DNA of 64,000 nt from Pseudomonadota bacterium (lineage in GTDB: Bacteria > Chloroflexota > UBA6077 > JAJPGT01). This document shows, piece after piece, positions 1 to 8,296 of this stretch. Every line of letters starts with the position of its first letter. Position 1 is the first letter of the stretch. The translations under genes were made by a program, and so were the position numbers. The notes beneath the pieces were generated by a model. That model did not search any database, was not told the origin of the DNA, and was given only the letters and a program-made list of their open reading frames with translations. The stretch spans positions 78,494 through 142,493 of the forward strand of contig JAJPGT010000047.1 of NCBI GenBank assembly GCA_021325655.1. The letters are read 5' to 3'.

Positions 1-1
1 C

Positions 2-76
2 GAGGGCACCGACCACATCCAGGCGCTCATTTTGGGCCGCGAGATCACCGGGCTGTCCGCCTTCTCTGGCCGCTGA
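2..76 (+). CDS. Acyl-CoA dehydrogenase, C-terminal end (partial)
   Basis: Only the last 24 codons lie in the window, ending in TGA at 74-76. The peptide starts EGTDHIQ and ends with GREITGLSAF; this is the usual last stretch of acyl-CoA and glutaryl-CoA dehydrogenases, flavoproteins that desaturate acyl-CoA thioesters. The EGT(D/N) motif lies near the FAD-binding end of the family. The exact substrate cannot be told from this tail. Confidence 0.72.
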   Translation, partial: EGTDHIQALILGREITGLSAFSGR

Positions 77-139
77 GCGAACCGCTGGGGACAAGCAGAT
101 GAAGGCTGGTGGCGAGCACGCCATGGAGGTATTGGCGCG

Positions 140-514
140 GTGAGTGACGACGGAATGCAGTACTTCGCGCTGTTCTATGACGTGGTTGACGACTTCGTCC
201 GGCGCCGGGCGCCGTACCGAGAGGAGCATCTGCGCCTGGCCCGGGAGGCGCATCGCCGGGGCGAGCTGCTCCTCGCCGGTGCGTTCAGCGACCCGGCCGA
301 TCGCGCGCTGCTCGTGTTTCGTGCGCCCCATCGCGCCGTCGCGGAGGACTTCGCTCGGAACGATCCCTACGTTACGCATGGGCTCGTCGTCCGCTGGGAG
401 GTACGAGCCTGGACAGTCGTGATCGGCGCTCAGCCGACCGAGGCGCTTCCGTCGGGCGGGACAGCGGCAGCACCCGGCGTGGAGCGATCAGTCGGCGCGA
501 GCCCGAACTCCTGA
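140..514 (+). CDS. YciI-family protein
   Basis: A 124-residue protein with a GTG start preceded by GGAGGT at 125-130, nine bases upstream. Residues 7-95 match the YCII fold: a YFALFYD strand, a REEHLRLAREAHRRGELLLAGAF segment broken by a DPADRALLVF strand, then an FARNDPYVTHGLV segment carrying the conserved His/Asp pair of the family. YciI proteins are small dimeric proteins, some with dehydrochlorinase-like or muconolactone-isomerase-like folds; the role here is unknown. The last 30 residues are a low-complexity Ala/Gly/Pro/Ser tail not typical of the family. The 3' end overlaps the convergent dxs gene by 27 bases. Confidence 0.8.
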   Translation: MSDDGMQYFALFYDVVDDFVRRRAPYREEHLRLAREAHRRGELLLAGAFSDPADRALLVFRAPHRAVAEDFARNDPYVTHGLVVRWEVRAWTVVIGAQPTEALPSGGTAAAPGVERSVGASPNS

Positions 515-2380
515 CAGCAGCGATGAGGCTTCCTCCCGCAGCGCCCGAGCCGCAGCGGCGATGCCATCGGCAGTGAGGCCGAGCATCAGTCGTTGCTGGG
601 CCTGCGAGGCGTGGTCGACGAGCACGTCCGGCACGCCGAGACGGTGCACGCGCACCTGGCCGAGGCCCAGGCGGTCGAGGGCCTCGGAGACGGCGCTGCC
701 AAAGCCCCCGGCGATGACGTTCTCCTCGACAGTGAGCAGGGCGTCGAACCGCGCCGCGAGCGCGCGCAGCAGCGCCTCGTCCAGTGGCTTGACGAAGCGC
801 GCGTTGACCACCGTCGTCTCGATTCCGTCGGCCGCGAGCCGGTCCGCGGCCGCGAGGGCCGGGGCGACCATCGCCCCGATCGCCAGGATCGCCACGTCGC
901 TCCCCTCGCGCAGTACCTCCGCCTGGCCGAGCGGGATCGGGTCGAACGACGAGTCCAGCGGCACGCCGAGGCCGGCCCCGCGCGGGTAGCGGATCGCGGC
1001 TGGGCCGGGATGGGTGATGGCGGTCACGAGCAGATGCCGCAGCTCGTTCTCGTCCTTGGGCGCCATCACGACCATGTTCGGGATACAGCGCAGATAGGTC
1101 AAGTCGTACACGCCCTGATGGGTGCGGCCGTCCTCGCCGACGAGCCCGCCGTTGGGGACGGCGAAGGTGACGTCCAGGTTCTGCACGCAGACGTCGTGGA
1201 TCACCTGGTCGTAGGCGCGCTGCAGGAAGGTGGAGTAGATCGTGCAGACCGGCTTCATCCCCTGCGTCGCCAGCCCGGCGGCGAAGGTGACGGCGTGTGC
1301 CTCGGCGATGCCGACGTCGAAGAAGCGATCCGGGAAACGCTGCCCGAAGCGAACGAGATTGGTGCCCGACGCCATCGCGGCGGTGATTGCGACGATGCGC
1401 GGGTCGGTCTCCGCGAGCTGGATGAGCGTGTCGGCGAACACTGCGCCGTACGCGGGCGCAGCCGGCTTCTTCGCCCCCACGGCGGCGATGCCGTGCCATT
1501 TCTCGTTGTCCGCCTCGGCGGGCTCGAATCCCTTGCCCTTGGTGGTCACCGCGTGGATCAGGACCGGGCGGTTGAGCGTACGCGCGGCCCGCAGGGTCTC
1601 CTGCAAGGTCACGATGTCGTGGCCGTCGATCGGGCCGAGATAGGTGAAGCCCATCTCCTCCCAGAACATTGTGAACAGGAGAAAGTCCTTGACGCCGCGC
1701 CAGGCGCGGCGCGCCGCCTGCTGCATCTGCTCCCCGAGCGGCAGCCGCTCCAGCCCCTTCCAGACCTCCTCCTTGGCCTCCCGATAGCGCGGGTGGGTGC
1801 GGACTCGCATCAGGATGCGGGAGATGGCGCCGACGTTCGGGGAGATCGACATCCCGTTGTCGTTGAGCACCACGATGAGCGGGCGTTCCAGGTGCCCGGC
1901 GTTGTTGAGGCCCTCGTAGGCCAGGCCGCCGGTGAGCGCGCCGTCGCCGATCACCGCCACCACCGCGTAGTCCTCGCCGCGCAGGTCGCGAGCGACGGCC
2001 ATGCCGAGCGCGGCGGAGATAGACGTACTGGCGTGCCCGGCCCCGAAGACGTCGTGCTCGCTCTCCTCGCGCGCCAGGAAGCCCGACAGCCCCCCGGCCT
2101 GGCGGATCGTTCCGAAGCGATCCAACCGCCCCGTGACCAGCTTGTGCGGGTAGGCCTGGTGCCCAACGTCCCAGACGATCTTGTCACGGGGCGAGTCGAA
2201 CACGGTGTGCAGCGCGAGTGTCAGCTCGACCGTGCCCAGGTTGGGCGACAGATGCCCGCCGGTCCGGGCGACCGTCGCGGCGAGCTCGCCCCGGATCTCC
2301 TGTGCCAGGGTACGCAGCTCGTCGGCGCTGAGTCGCTTCAGGTCGGCGGGGTCGCGGATGTCATCCAGGATTCGAGCCAT
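488..2380 (-). CDS. dxs: 1-deoxy-D-xylulose-5-phosphate synthase
   Basis: Thiamine-diphosphate enzyme that joins pyruvate and glyceraldehyde 3-phosphate to make DXP, the entry step of the MEP isoprenoid pathway. The 630-residue product has the normal family length. The ThDP-binding block GDGALTGG followed by NDNGMSISPN is clear, as are YLGPIDGHD, the transketolase central motif FDVGIAEAHAVTFAAG and the C-terminal EENVIAGGFGSAV. The ATG at 2380 (MARILDDI) was chosen because a GAAGG site lies 5-10 bases upstream and family proteins begin here; the frame stays open 25 codons further upstream. A weak TACCAT -10 lies near 2455-2460. It is followed on the opposite strand by the YciI gene and preceded by a co-directional YdjC-type deacetylase. 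Confidence 0.96.
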   Translation of the reverse strand: MARILDDIRDPADLKRLSADELRTLAQEIRGELAATVARTGGHLSPNLGTVELTLALHTVFDSPRDKIVWDVGHQAYPHKLVTGRLDRFGTIRQAGGLSGFLAREESEHDVFGAGHASTSISAALGMAVARDLRGEDYAVVAVIGDGALTGGLAYEGLNNAGHLERPLIVVLNDNGMSISPNVGAISRILMRVRTHPRYREAKEEVWKGLERLPLGEQMQQAARRAWRGVKDFLLFTMFWEEMGFTYLGPIDGHDIVTLQETLRAARTLNRPVLIHAVTTKGKGFEPAEADNEKWHGIAAVGAKKPAAPAYGAVFADTLIQLAETDPRIVAITAAMASGTNLVRFGQRFPDRFFDVGIAEAHAVTFAAGLATQGMKPVCTIYSTFLQRAYDQVIHDVCVQNLDVTFAVPNGGLVGEDGRTHQGVYDLTYLRCIPNMVVMAPKDENELRHLLVTAITHPGPAAIRYPRGAGLGVPLDSSFDPIPLGQAEVLREGSDVAILAIGAMVAPALAAADRLAADGIETTVVNARFVKPLDEALLRALAARFDALLTVEENVIAGGFGSAVSEALDRLGLGQVRVHRLGVPDVLVDHASQAQQRLMLGLTADGIAAAARALREEASSLLSGVRARAD

Positions 2381-2497
2381 ATCGCTGCCTTCACCCTTCT
2401 TGGCCACGGGGAGGCGTGGTTCAACCGTCCCGGGCCGGGCGTCTGTTCGAAGCATGGTACCAGCATTGAGGCCCGGAAGGCGCGCCGTGCGGCCGGG

Positions 2498-3355
2498 TCA
2501 ACTGCCCACGGCCGTCGTGGCGCGCTGCCGCCAGGACGCCAATCGAATGCCACGCCGCTCCAGAACGAGCCGGGGGTGCGGGTCGGTGAGGCTGGCGAGC
2601 TCCCGCTCGCGCCCGTCGACGTAGCGGGTCGCCTCAGCGAGCGCGGCGTCGGGGTACCCCGGGTGCGTCATCAGCTCGGTCCAGCCGGGCTCCAGATCGG
2701 CGAGCTGCCTGGCGAGCGCGCGCTGGTCGAAACCGTAGCCCAGCCCGAGCCCGGCGAAGTGGTCGGTGGTACGGAGGCCGGCGGCGCGAATCGCCTGCCG
2801 GAGCCAGCAGGCGCGGGCCGACACGAGCAGCGCGCGCAGCAGATCGCGGGTGGCGCGCCGACGCGGGCGCTCTACAGGGCAGCGGACTGCGGGGATGCCG
2901 TATTCGCGCGCCAGCAGCAGGGTGATACGTCCCACCAGCGGCTGGGTGTGGATGTGGTGATGGGAATCCAGGTGGTCGAGCTGCGCCCCGAGCGTCAGGG
3001 CGCGTTCGATCTGCGCCGACAGCTCGCGGCGGAGGTCCTCCGGGCGCAAGCGACCCAGTTGCGCTCGTGCGAGCCAGACGCCGAGCACCGGGAACCGGCC
3101 GTCCGGCCCCACCAGCGAGGGCACCCGAGCGGCCGGGGTCAGTGGGGCGCCGGCGGTGAGCGTGAGGTGCAGCCCGAGCCCCAGCGAGGGGCACGCGCGC
3201 CAGAAGGCGACCGCCTCCGCCGCCCAGGGCTGATTACTCATCAGGCTGGCGCTGCGCACCAGCCCGCGCTGGTGCGCTTCGATCACCCCACGATTGACCC
3301 CGGGGCTGATCCCGAAGTCGTCGGCATTCACGATCAGTGCGCAACCCTCAGCCAT
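2498..3355 (-). CDS. ChbG/HpnK (YdjC) family carbohydrate deacetylase
   Basis: A 285-residue protein of the YdjC family, metal-dependent deacetylases acting on N-acetylated sugars; HpnK members sit in hopanoid gene sets. The metal-site motifs are visible: NADDFGIS at residues 8-15, DSHHHIH in the middle, and the late MTHPGYPD motif. The start chosen is the ATG at 3355 (MAEGCALIV), since the family begins within a few residues of the DDFG motif; the frame is open further upstream but that stretch is the antisense of the next gene. It reads toward dxs with a 117-base gap, so a link to isoprenoid or hopanoid metabolism is possible but only suggested by position. Confidence 0.85.
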   Translation of the reverse strand: MAEGCALIVNADDFGISPGVNRGVIEAHQRGLVRSASLMSNQPWAAEAVAFWRACPSLGLGLHLTLTAGAPLTPAARVPSLVGPDGRFPVLGVWLARAQLGRLRPEDLRRELSAQIERALTLGAQLDHLDSHHHIHTQPLVGRITLLLAREYGIPAVRCPVERPRRRATRDLLRALLVSARACWLRQAIRAAGLRTTDHFAGLGLGYGFDQRALARQLADLEPGWTELMTHPGYPDAALAEATRYVDGRERELASLTDPHPRLVLERRGIRLASWRQRATTAVGS

Positions 3356-3390
3356 CCACAACCCGCCCAGCCGTCGGCCGACGGCGATTG

Positions 3391-3396
3391 TATACT
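3391..3396 (+). promoter_or_regulatory. Possible -10 box (TATACT)
   Basis: TATACT lies 34 bases before the proposed CTG start of the methyltransferase gene and is followed by a GAGGAG ribosome site. No convincing -35 sequence is seen 16-18 bases upstream. Confidence 0.4.
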
Positions 3397-3430
3397 GCCG
3401 CGTCACCATCTCTGTTGAGGAGAGCGGGTC

Positions 3431-4105
3431 CTGTCGTCGGCTATCGAGCGCGCCCTGCGGCTCTACGACGATCAGGGCCTTGCCATTCGGCTTCACGTGT
3501 GGGCGCGGCACGTCCTGGCGCCGCTGGACCAGATCGCCGCCTATGTTCCTCGGTGCGGGGAGATCCTCGACGTTGGCTGCGGATATGGCCTGTTCAGCAA
3601 CGCCCTGGCGCTGGAGGAGCCCCGGCGCTCCGTCGTGGCGCTGGATCCGGCAGGCCCGAAGGTCGCCGCTGGACGGCGCGCGGGCCGCTCCCTGCCCAAC
3701 GTGCGCTACCTGCAGGGGACGATCGATGCGGCCCGCGGCGGCTCCTTCGACGCGATCACGGTGCTGGACGTGCTGTATCTGCTCCCACCCGCCGAGAAGC
3801 GCTATCTCCTCGCCTGCTGTCGCGAGCTGCTCAAGCCCGGCGGAGTGTTGCTGCTCAAGACGAATGACACCCGGCCGCGCTGGAAATTCCTGGTGACCTG
3901 GCTGCAGGAAGCGATCATGACCCGCTCTGGCCTGACACTGGGGCGCGGGCTGCACTTCTATAGCGAGGCGCAGCACCGAGCGCTCCTGTGCGACCTCGGG
4001 TTCGAGGTGCAGGTGGTCCGCCTGGATGGCTGGTGGCCCTACCCGCACCTGCTGTTCATCTGCCGCCCGGCTGGGGGCGGACAGAGGCGGGAGGGGGGGT
4101 CGTGA
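3431..4105 (+). CDS. Class I SAM-dependent methyltransferase
   Basis: Contains the SAM-binding motif I ILDVGCGYGLFS, a motif II acidic residue in VVALDPAG, and the post-II region ITVLDVLYLLPPAEKRYLLACCRELLKPGGVLLLK. The first standard start codon in frame is GTG at 3497, but the frame continues upstream with a protein-like sequence (SSAIERALRLYDDQG) and a good GAGGAG site at 3417-3422 eight bases before a CTG at 3431. CTG is therefore proposed as the start, giving 224 residues. The stop overlaps the next gene's GTG start (GTGA), so the two are translationally coupled; the glycosyltransferase partner suggests a lipid or cell-surface substrate. The substrate is unknown. Confidence 0.82.
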   Translation: MSSAIERALRLYDDQGLAIRLHVWARHVLAPLDQIAAYVPRCGEILDVGCGYGLFSNALALEEPRRSVVALDPAGPKVAAGRRAGRSLPNVRYLQGTIDAARGGSFDAITVLDVLYLLPPAEKRYLLACCRELLKPGGVLLLKTNDTRPRWKFLVTWLQEAIMTRSGLTLGRGLHFYSEAQHRALLCDLGFEVQVVRLDGWWPYPHLLFICRPAGGGQRREGGS

Positions 4106-4857
4106 CCCGGCCACGCCTGTCCGTCGTGATCGCCGCGTATAACGAGGAGAAGGTCATCGGGGCGACTGTGCCGCGTGTGGCGGACTATCTTGCCCCTGGC
4201 AACAACGAGCTCATCGTCGTGGACGACGGCAGCCACGACCGGACCAAGGAGATCGTGCGTGCCCTGCAGAGTCGCTATCCCCAGCTCCAGCTCCTGTGCC
4301 TGGAGCGCAACCAGGGCAAAGGCGGCGCGATCACCGCTGGCGTCCTCGCCTCCCGCGGCGAGTACGTCCTGTATACCGACGCCGACCTGGTCTACCCGAT
4401 CGAGGGCGCGGCTCCGTTCATCGCGGCGCTGGAGCAGGGCGCAGACGTGGCGATCGGGTCGCGCAGCCACCCGCGGACGCTGTTCGCGTTGCACCCGCGC
4501 CACTTCTCGTACATCTACCAGCGGTATCTTGTGGGGCGGGCGTATATCTGGACGGTCAACACGCTGCTCGGCCTGGGGGTCAGCGACACCCAGTGTGGGT
4601 TCAAGTGCTTCCGGGGCGACGTGGCCCGGGACATCTTCCGGCGGCTGACGCTGCGGGACTTCGCGTTTGACGTGGAGGCACTCTATGTAGCCCGGCTCCT
4701 CGGATACCGGGTCGTGGAGCTGCCCGTCTACTTCCTGTATCTCGGCGAACAGTCAAGCGTAGAACTGGTGCAGGACTCGATCCGAATGTTCGGCGACCTG
4801 CTCCGCATCCGGGCCAACGGCCGGCTCGGCCGCTATGGGACCCGCCCACGTCGGTAG
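4102..4857 (+). CDS. GT2 glycosyltransferase, dolichyl/polyprenyl-phosphate sugar synthase type
   Basis: A 251-residue GT-A fold enzyme. SVVIAAYNEEKVIG opens the nucleotide-sugar site, followed by VVDDGSHDRT, NQGKGGAI, and the metal-binding DAD in LYTDADL; GSRSHPRT and DTQCGFKCFRG are typical of DPM1/ALG5-like polyprenyl-phosphate glycosyltransferases. The late segment AFDVEALYVARLLGYRVVELPV is also characteristic. There are no C-terminal membrane helices, as in soluble DPM1-type enzymes. The GTG start overlaps the stop of the methyltransferase by four bases, indicating one operon. It probably transfers a sugar to a polyprenyl phosphate at the inner membrane face; the sugar is not predictable. 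Confidence 0.9.
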   Translation: MTRPRLSVVIAAYNEEKVIGATVPRVADYLAPGNNELIVVDDGSHDRTKEIVRALQSRYPQLQLLCLERNQGKGGAITAGVLASRGEYVLYTDADLVYPIEGAAPFIAALEQGADVAIGSRSHPRTLFALHPRHFSYIYQRYLVGRAYIWTVNTLLGLGVSDTQCGFKCFRGDVARDIFRRLTLRDFAFDVEALYVARLLGYRVVELPVYFLYLGEQSSVELVQDSIRMFGDLLRIRANGRLGRYGTRPRR

Positions 4858-4859
4858 GG

Positions 4860-5390
4860 CTACTTCTTCTCCGGCCCGCTCTTGCCGAGGTCGTCGATGT
4901 CCAGCGTCTCGATGAACTCCTTGAAGACGCTGAGCTTCTCCTCATCCACCTCACTCGCCTCGGCCTTCTCCGGCTCACCCTCGGACTCCGCCTCGAACAC
5001 CATGCCCGCCTGGTCGAGGACCGACTCGTCCACGTAGATCGGAACCTTCGTCCGAATCGCCAGGGCGATCGCATCGGAGGGGCGCGAGTCGACCTCCACG
5101 TGGCGGCCACCAGCGTCGATGATCAGCTTCGCGTAGAACGTCTCATCGGCAAGCTGGTTGATGACCACCTGAGTAAGTCGCCCATTCAGCGCCTGGATGA
5201 CGGAGCCGAGCAGGTCATGGGTCAGCGGGCGCGAAACCGGCACATTCTGCATCGGGATTGCGATTGCGTCGGCCTCGAAATGCCCGATCCAGATCGGAAG
5301 ATACCGTGATGCAGTCTTCTCCTTGAGCATCACGACACGCTTGTAGTTTGTCATGTTGACGCGAATGCTCTCGACGAAAACCTCGATCAC
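4860..5390 (-). CDS. Bifunctional nuclease-domain (DUF151) protein
   Basis: A 176-residue protein of the bifunctional nuclease (BFN/DUF151) family. The family signatures YLPIWIGHFEADAIA and the later VDSRPSDAIALAIR are both present. Members are reported to have DNase/RNase activity in plants and are widespread in bacteria, where their role is poorly known. The C-terminal 45 residues are acidic (EAESEGEPEKAEASEVDEE), a UVR-like tail often seen after the domain. Two adjacent GTG codons (5393, 5390) could start it; the second is better spaced from the AGGAG site. A TAGAAT -10 box lies upstream. It converges with the GT2 gene with two bases between stops. Confidence 0.88.
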   Translation of the reverse strand: MIEVFVESIRVNMTNYKRVVMLKEKTASRYLPIWIGHFEADAIAIPMQNVPVSRPLTHDLLGSVIQALNGRLTQVVINQLADETFYAKLIIDAGGRHVEVDSRPSDAIALAIRTKVPIYVDESVLDQAGMVFEAESEGEPEKAEASEVDEEKLSVFKEFIETLDIDDLGKSGPEKK

Positions 5391-5453
5391 CACGTAGCTC
5401 CTTCCAGATGGACGCGCCACCACCCCCCACCGGGGGACGACCGAGCGTGCCTA

Positions 5454-5459
5454 ATTCTA
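5454..5459 (-). promoter_or_regulatory. Possible -10 box (TAGAAT) for the DUF151 gene
   Basis: TAGAAT on the minus strand, 64 bases before the proposed GTG start at 5390. It lies in the divergent space between the DUF151 gene and the convergent end of the RNase H-like gene. No clear -35 is visible. Confidence 0.35.
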
Positions 5460-5487
5460 CCACTCCGCTCGGAAGATGCGAAAAGGT

Positions 5488-5913
5488 CTAATGCCCGAGC
5501 ACCTGGACGCTGTGCAGGCGGGGGTGCCAGAGCAGCTCGACCTGGCCGAAGCGCCCGACGAGCTCCCGGGCACGCTGGTTGAGTGGCGCCAGGTTCGGCC
5601 GGGTGACCTTCCAGCGCCCCGCGACCTGATTCAGCACGAGCTGGCTGTCGCCACGGATAACGAGCCGGACGCTCTCGGCGGCGCGGCCCTGGCGCGCCAG
5701 CTCCTCGAGCAGATCTTCGAGCGCGTGGATCAGCGCCCGGTACTCGGCCTCGTTGTTGGTGACGCCGTCGCCAAAACTCAGCCGCTTGATTCGGCTCTCG
5801 CCGCCCGGGCCGCGCAGGCGATAGCTTCCATAGCCCCGGCCGGGATTATTCAGGGAGCCGCCGTCGAAGACGACTTCGAACTCGGCGCGCTCTGGCGACG
5901 CAGCATCCGACAT
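5488..5913 (-). CDS. RNase HI-like protein with short C terminus
   Basis: A 141-residue RNase H-fold protein. The first three catalytic carboxylates are in place: Asp in VVFDGGSLNNPG, Glu in NNEAEYRAL and Asp in IRGDSQLV. The protein then stops soon after a VELLWHPRLHSVQVLGH strand, so the usual last helix with the fourth acidic residue (the Asp of a 'NxxAD' type motif) is absent. No frame-shifted continuation was found after the stop. The ATG at 5913 was chosen because GGGAGA lies five bases upstream; a GTG at 5925 is also possible. It may be a substrate-binding or divergent nuclease rather than a standard RNase HI. Confidence 0.82.
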   Translation of the reverse strand: MSDAASPERAEFEVVFDGGSLNNPGRGYGSYRLRGPGGESRIKRLSFGDGVTNNEAEYRALIHALEDLLEELARQGRAAESVRLVIRGDSQLVLNQVAGRWKVTRPNLAPLNQRARELVGRFGQVELLWHPRLHSVQVLGH

Positions 5914-5985
5914 TGGCTCTCCCACGATTGGCCCGGCCGCCAGCTCCGTCCGCGGGCGTGCTGGTCCGCGCTACATCTGCGCCGG

Positions 5986-6543
5986 CTAGTACGGCGGGGC
6001 GAGATCGTCGCTCGGCGGATGAGTCGTGCGCTGCCCATTCACCGGCTCGGCAGCCGGTTCGCTGGACGCGACAGGCACGGGAGCCGGCTCCACGGTCGCG
6101 ACAGCAGACGCCGACGGGGTGGAAAGTCCTAGCTCTCCGCTGTCATCAGATACTGCGGCAGCCGCCTCCGAAGCTGCCGCGGGAGCGGGCTCGAACGCGG
6201 CGGCGTCTTGCGCGATGACCGCCGCGTCGACGGGCACCGCGTCCAGCACAGCGCCGCCGGTGCCATTGGGCGCATCGGGGACTGGAATCGGGGCTTGCGC
6301 GCTGGACGTCGGTGGCTGCGGCACTCGTTCCTCGAGACCCAGGTCGAAGCTCTGCTGGATGCTCTGGATCTCCTGCATGCTCTCGTTGAGCTCGGCGGAC
6401 AGCTCGTTCGTCATACGCCGGATGTCGCGGTAGAGCTTCCCAAGCTGCGCAGCGATCTCCGGTAACTTTTCGGGTCCCAGGAACACCAGGGCGAGCACCA
6501 GCACGACAAGTAGCTCAAGGGGCCCCATGCCAAAAAAGTTCAT
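5986..6543 (-). CDS. TatA/TatB-type twin-arginine translocase subunit
   Basis: A 185-residue protein with the Tat architecture: a short N terminus (MNFFGMGPLE), one transmembrane helix rich in Val and Leu, a FLGPEKLPE hinge, and an amphipathic helix (IAAQLGKLYRDIRR). The FGMGPLELL start and the LGPEKLPEIA hinge point to a TatB-like subunit, which binds signal peptides with TatC. The remaining 120 residues are an Ala/Pro-rich disordered tail, longer than average. A GGAG site stands six bases before the ATG. No tatC is in the window, so the gene is separate from its partner. Confidence 0.88.
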   Translation of the reverse strand: MNFFGMGPLELLVVLVLALVFLGPEKLPEIAAQLGKLYRDIRRMTNELSAELNESMQEIQSIQQSFDLGLEERVPQPPTSSAQAPIPVPDAPNGTGGAVLDAVPVDAAVIAQDAAAFEPAPAAASEAAAAVSDDSGELGLSTPSASAVATVEPAPVPVASSEPAAEPVNGQRTTHPPSDDLAPPY

Positions 6544-6574
6544 GCCTTGCTCCGCTGGCTCGCGCGTGGCCCGG

Positions 6575-6580
6575 AGTATA
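6575..6580 (-). promoter_or_regulatory. Possible -10 box (TATACT) for the Tat gene
   Basis: TATACT on the minus strand, 31 bases before the ATG at 6543. The transcript start would leave about 24 bases of leader, enough for the GGAG site. No matching -35 is evident. Confidence 0.42.
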
Positions 6581-6743
6581 CCAGCCGCGCTCCCGGCCTC
6601 GGTAGGACGGGAGCCGTCCGCCATGTCCAGGCACGAGGAACTCTATACTGCCTAGCGGCGCGGCGGCGGGATTTCGCGCCGTGGTCGGGCGGGCCAGTGG
6701 CCCGCCGAGTCGAGTGGCGCGCCCGCGCGGGCGCTGAGCCTGA

Positions 6744-7316
6744 CTAGGCGACGCGCGGCGACCGCCGCGCGCGCCACTCCGCCAGCAGGGCGAGCATCTC
6801 GCGGTTGAACGCGGGGATGTCCCTGGGCCAGCGGCTGCTCACCCAGTTGCGATCACGGACCACCTCACGGTCCTCCCAGCGACCGCCGGCGTTGCGAATG
6901 TCATCCTGGAGCGTGTAGTAGCTGGTGAGGGTGCGGTCCTTCACCAGGCCGCTGGAGACCAGCAGCCAGGGTCCGTGGCAGATGACTGCCAGTGGTTTGC
7001 CAGCCTGCTGGATCTTTTTGACGAACTCCTGGGCCTTCGGCTCCATCCGCAGCGCGTCCGCGTTGACGACGCCCCCGGGCAGCAGCACCGCGTCGAACTG
7101 GTCCGGATCGGCCTGGTCCAGGGTGAGATCCACGGGAAAGCGGTCGGCCTTGTCCACGTGGTTCATCCCCTGCACCTCGCCGGGCTTGGGGGCGACGAGC
7201 TGCGTCTGGGCTCCGGCCTGCTCCAACGCCTTGCGCGGCTCGGTGAGCTCTACCTGCTCGAAGTAGTTGGACACCAGAATCGCCACGCGCATGCCATCCA
7301 GCCGTTGCTCGGCCAT
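6744..7316 (-). CDS. DJ-1/PfpI family protein
   Basis: A 190-residue protein of the DJ-1/PfpI superfamily, close to YhbO/PfpI. It has the nucleophile-elbow cysteine in VICHGPWLL, the PGGVVNADALR loop that carries the helper Glu/Asp region, and the PfpI-like ending VSSRWPRDIPAFNREML. Relatives are described as glyoxalase III, deglycase or general stress protein 18; which activity applies here cannot be decided. The start at 7316 follows GGGAGGTT with eight bases of spacing. It is divergent from the methyltransferase that follows. Confidence 0.9.
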   Translation of the reverse strand: MAEQRLDGMRVAILVSNYFEQVELTEPRKALEQAGAQTQLVAPKPGEVQGMNHVDKADRFPVDLTLDQADPDQFDAVLLPGGVVNADALRMEPKAQEFVKKIQQAGKPLAVICHGPWLLVSSGLVKDRTLTSYYTLQDDIRNAGGRWEDREVVRDRNWVSSRWPRDIPAFNREMLALLAEWRARRSPRVA

Positions 7317-7549
7317 GATGAACCTCCCTCTGCCAGGTGATGCCGTGCGGTGCGCAGGGCACCGCCTCTCGTCAGGCGGCGCACACCGCGTGCCATGGCG
7401 TGGAGGCTGCACCAAGTAGCGATCTTGCTCCCGGACCACCGCTGGTCGATGATGGATGCAGAGAGAGCAGAGGGAGGGTCGCCACGTGCGGTAGGGGAGC
7501 GGCCGGGGCGCAGCCCGGCGCCGCGCGAGATGACGCGGTCGCGGCGGCC

Positions 7550-8296
7550 GTGGCGCGCCACTACGCGCTCGTTGCGCCGTTCATCGACGCCGAGCTTGCC
7601 CGGCGCGGCGATGAGCGATTCTGGGAGCGGATCGCCCGCGAGCATCGCGGGCAGTGGGTGCTCGAGCTGGGGGCCGGGACCGGGCGCGTCACCGCGATCC
7701 TGGCTCGCTTCGCGGGCGCGGTCGTCGCGGTCGACCTCTCCGCCGACATGCTGGACCGGGCGCGGGCGCGGCTGGCGCGCCTGCGGCGCGTCACGCTCTC
7801 TGTCGCGGATATGCGGACGCTGGCGCTTGGCGAGCAGTTCGACCTGGTCGTCGCGGCGAACGACCCGTTCAGCCACCTCGTGGAAGACGAGGACCGGGCG
7901 CAAGCGATGGAGACGGCGGCGCGACACCTGGTGCCAGGCGGAGAGCTGGTCCTGGATGCTCTCTGGCTGCCCGGCGACGAGGCGGGTGCAGCGCGAGGAG
8001 ACACAGGGCGGGAGCGCGCCCGCATCGTGTCGCTCGGCGGCCAAGCGCTGCTGGTACGCGAGCGCTGGCGTTGCAATCGGTTCAGTCGGCGCTGCGAGGC
8101 GCACTACGAGTACCAGATGGCCGGGCAGACCCTGGCCGTGAGCACGTTTGTGGCCCGGTACTGGTCGATGACCGAGCTGGAGGTCCGCTGCGCCCGCGCT
8201 GGGCTTGCGATCACCCGCTGCTGGGGCAGCTACGCGGGCGACCCCTGGGACGAGCAGACCGCGCGCTGCCTGGTCGTCGTCGCCCGCAAACGCTAA
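7550..8296 (+). CDS. Class I SAM-dependent methyltransferase
   Basis: The SAM-binding signature VLELGAGTGRVT is followed by VVAVDLSADMLDRARARL, the VADMRTL segment, FDLVVAANDPFSHLVEDEDR and HLVPGGELVLDAL, a standard Rossmann methyltransferase. The C terminus (YWSMTELEVRCARAGLAI) is typical of small-molecule methyltransferases of the 'ubiE-like' group. The first good start in frame is GTG at 7550, giving 248 residues, but no strong ribosome site is visible; the frame is open well upstream, so the true start is uncertain. Its stop overlaps the stop of a degenerate receiver remnant on the other strand. Confidence 0.8.
   Translation: MARHYALVAPFIDAELARRGDERFWERIAREHRGQWVLELGAGTGRVTAILARFAGAVVAVDLSADMLDRARARLARLRRVTLSVADMRTLALGEQFDLVVAANDPFSHLVEDEDRAQAMETAARHLVPGGELVLDALWLPGDEAGAARGDTGRERARIVSLGGQALLVRERWRCNRFSRRCEAHYEYQMAGQTLAVSTFVARYWSMTELEVRCARAGLAITRCWGSYAGDPWDEQTARCLVVVARKR

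Noticed and set aside
593..3418. A 941-codon open frame on the plus strand
   Set aside because: It runs antisense through dxs and the YdjC-type gene, has no family pattern, and its length follows from the high GC content of the third codon position of the true genes.
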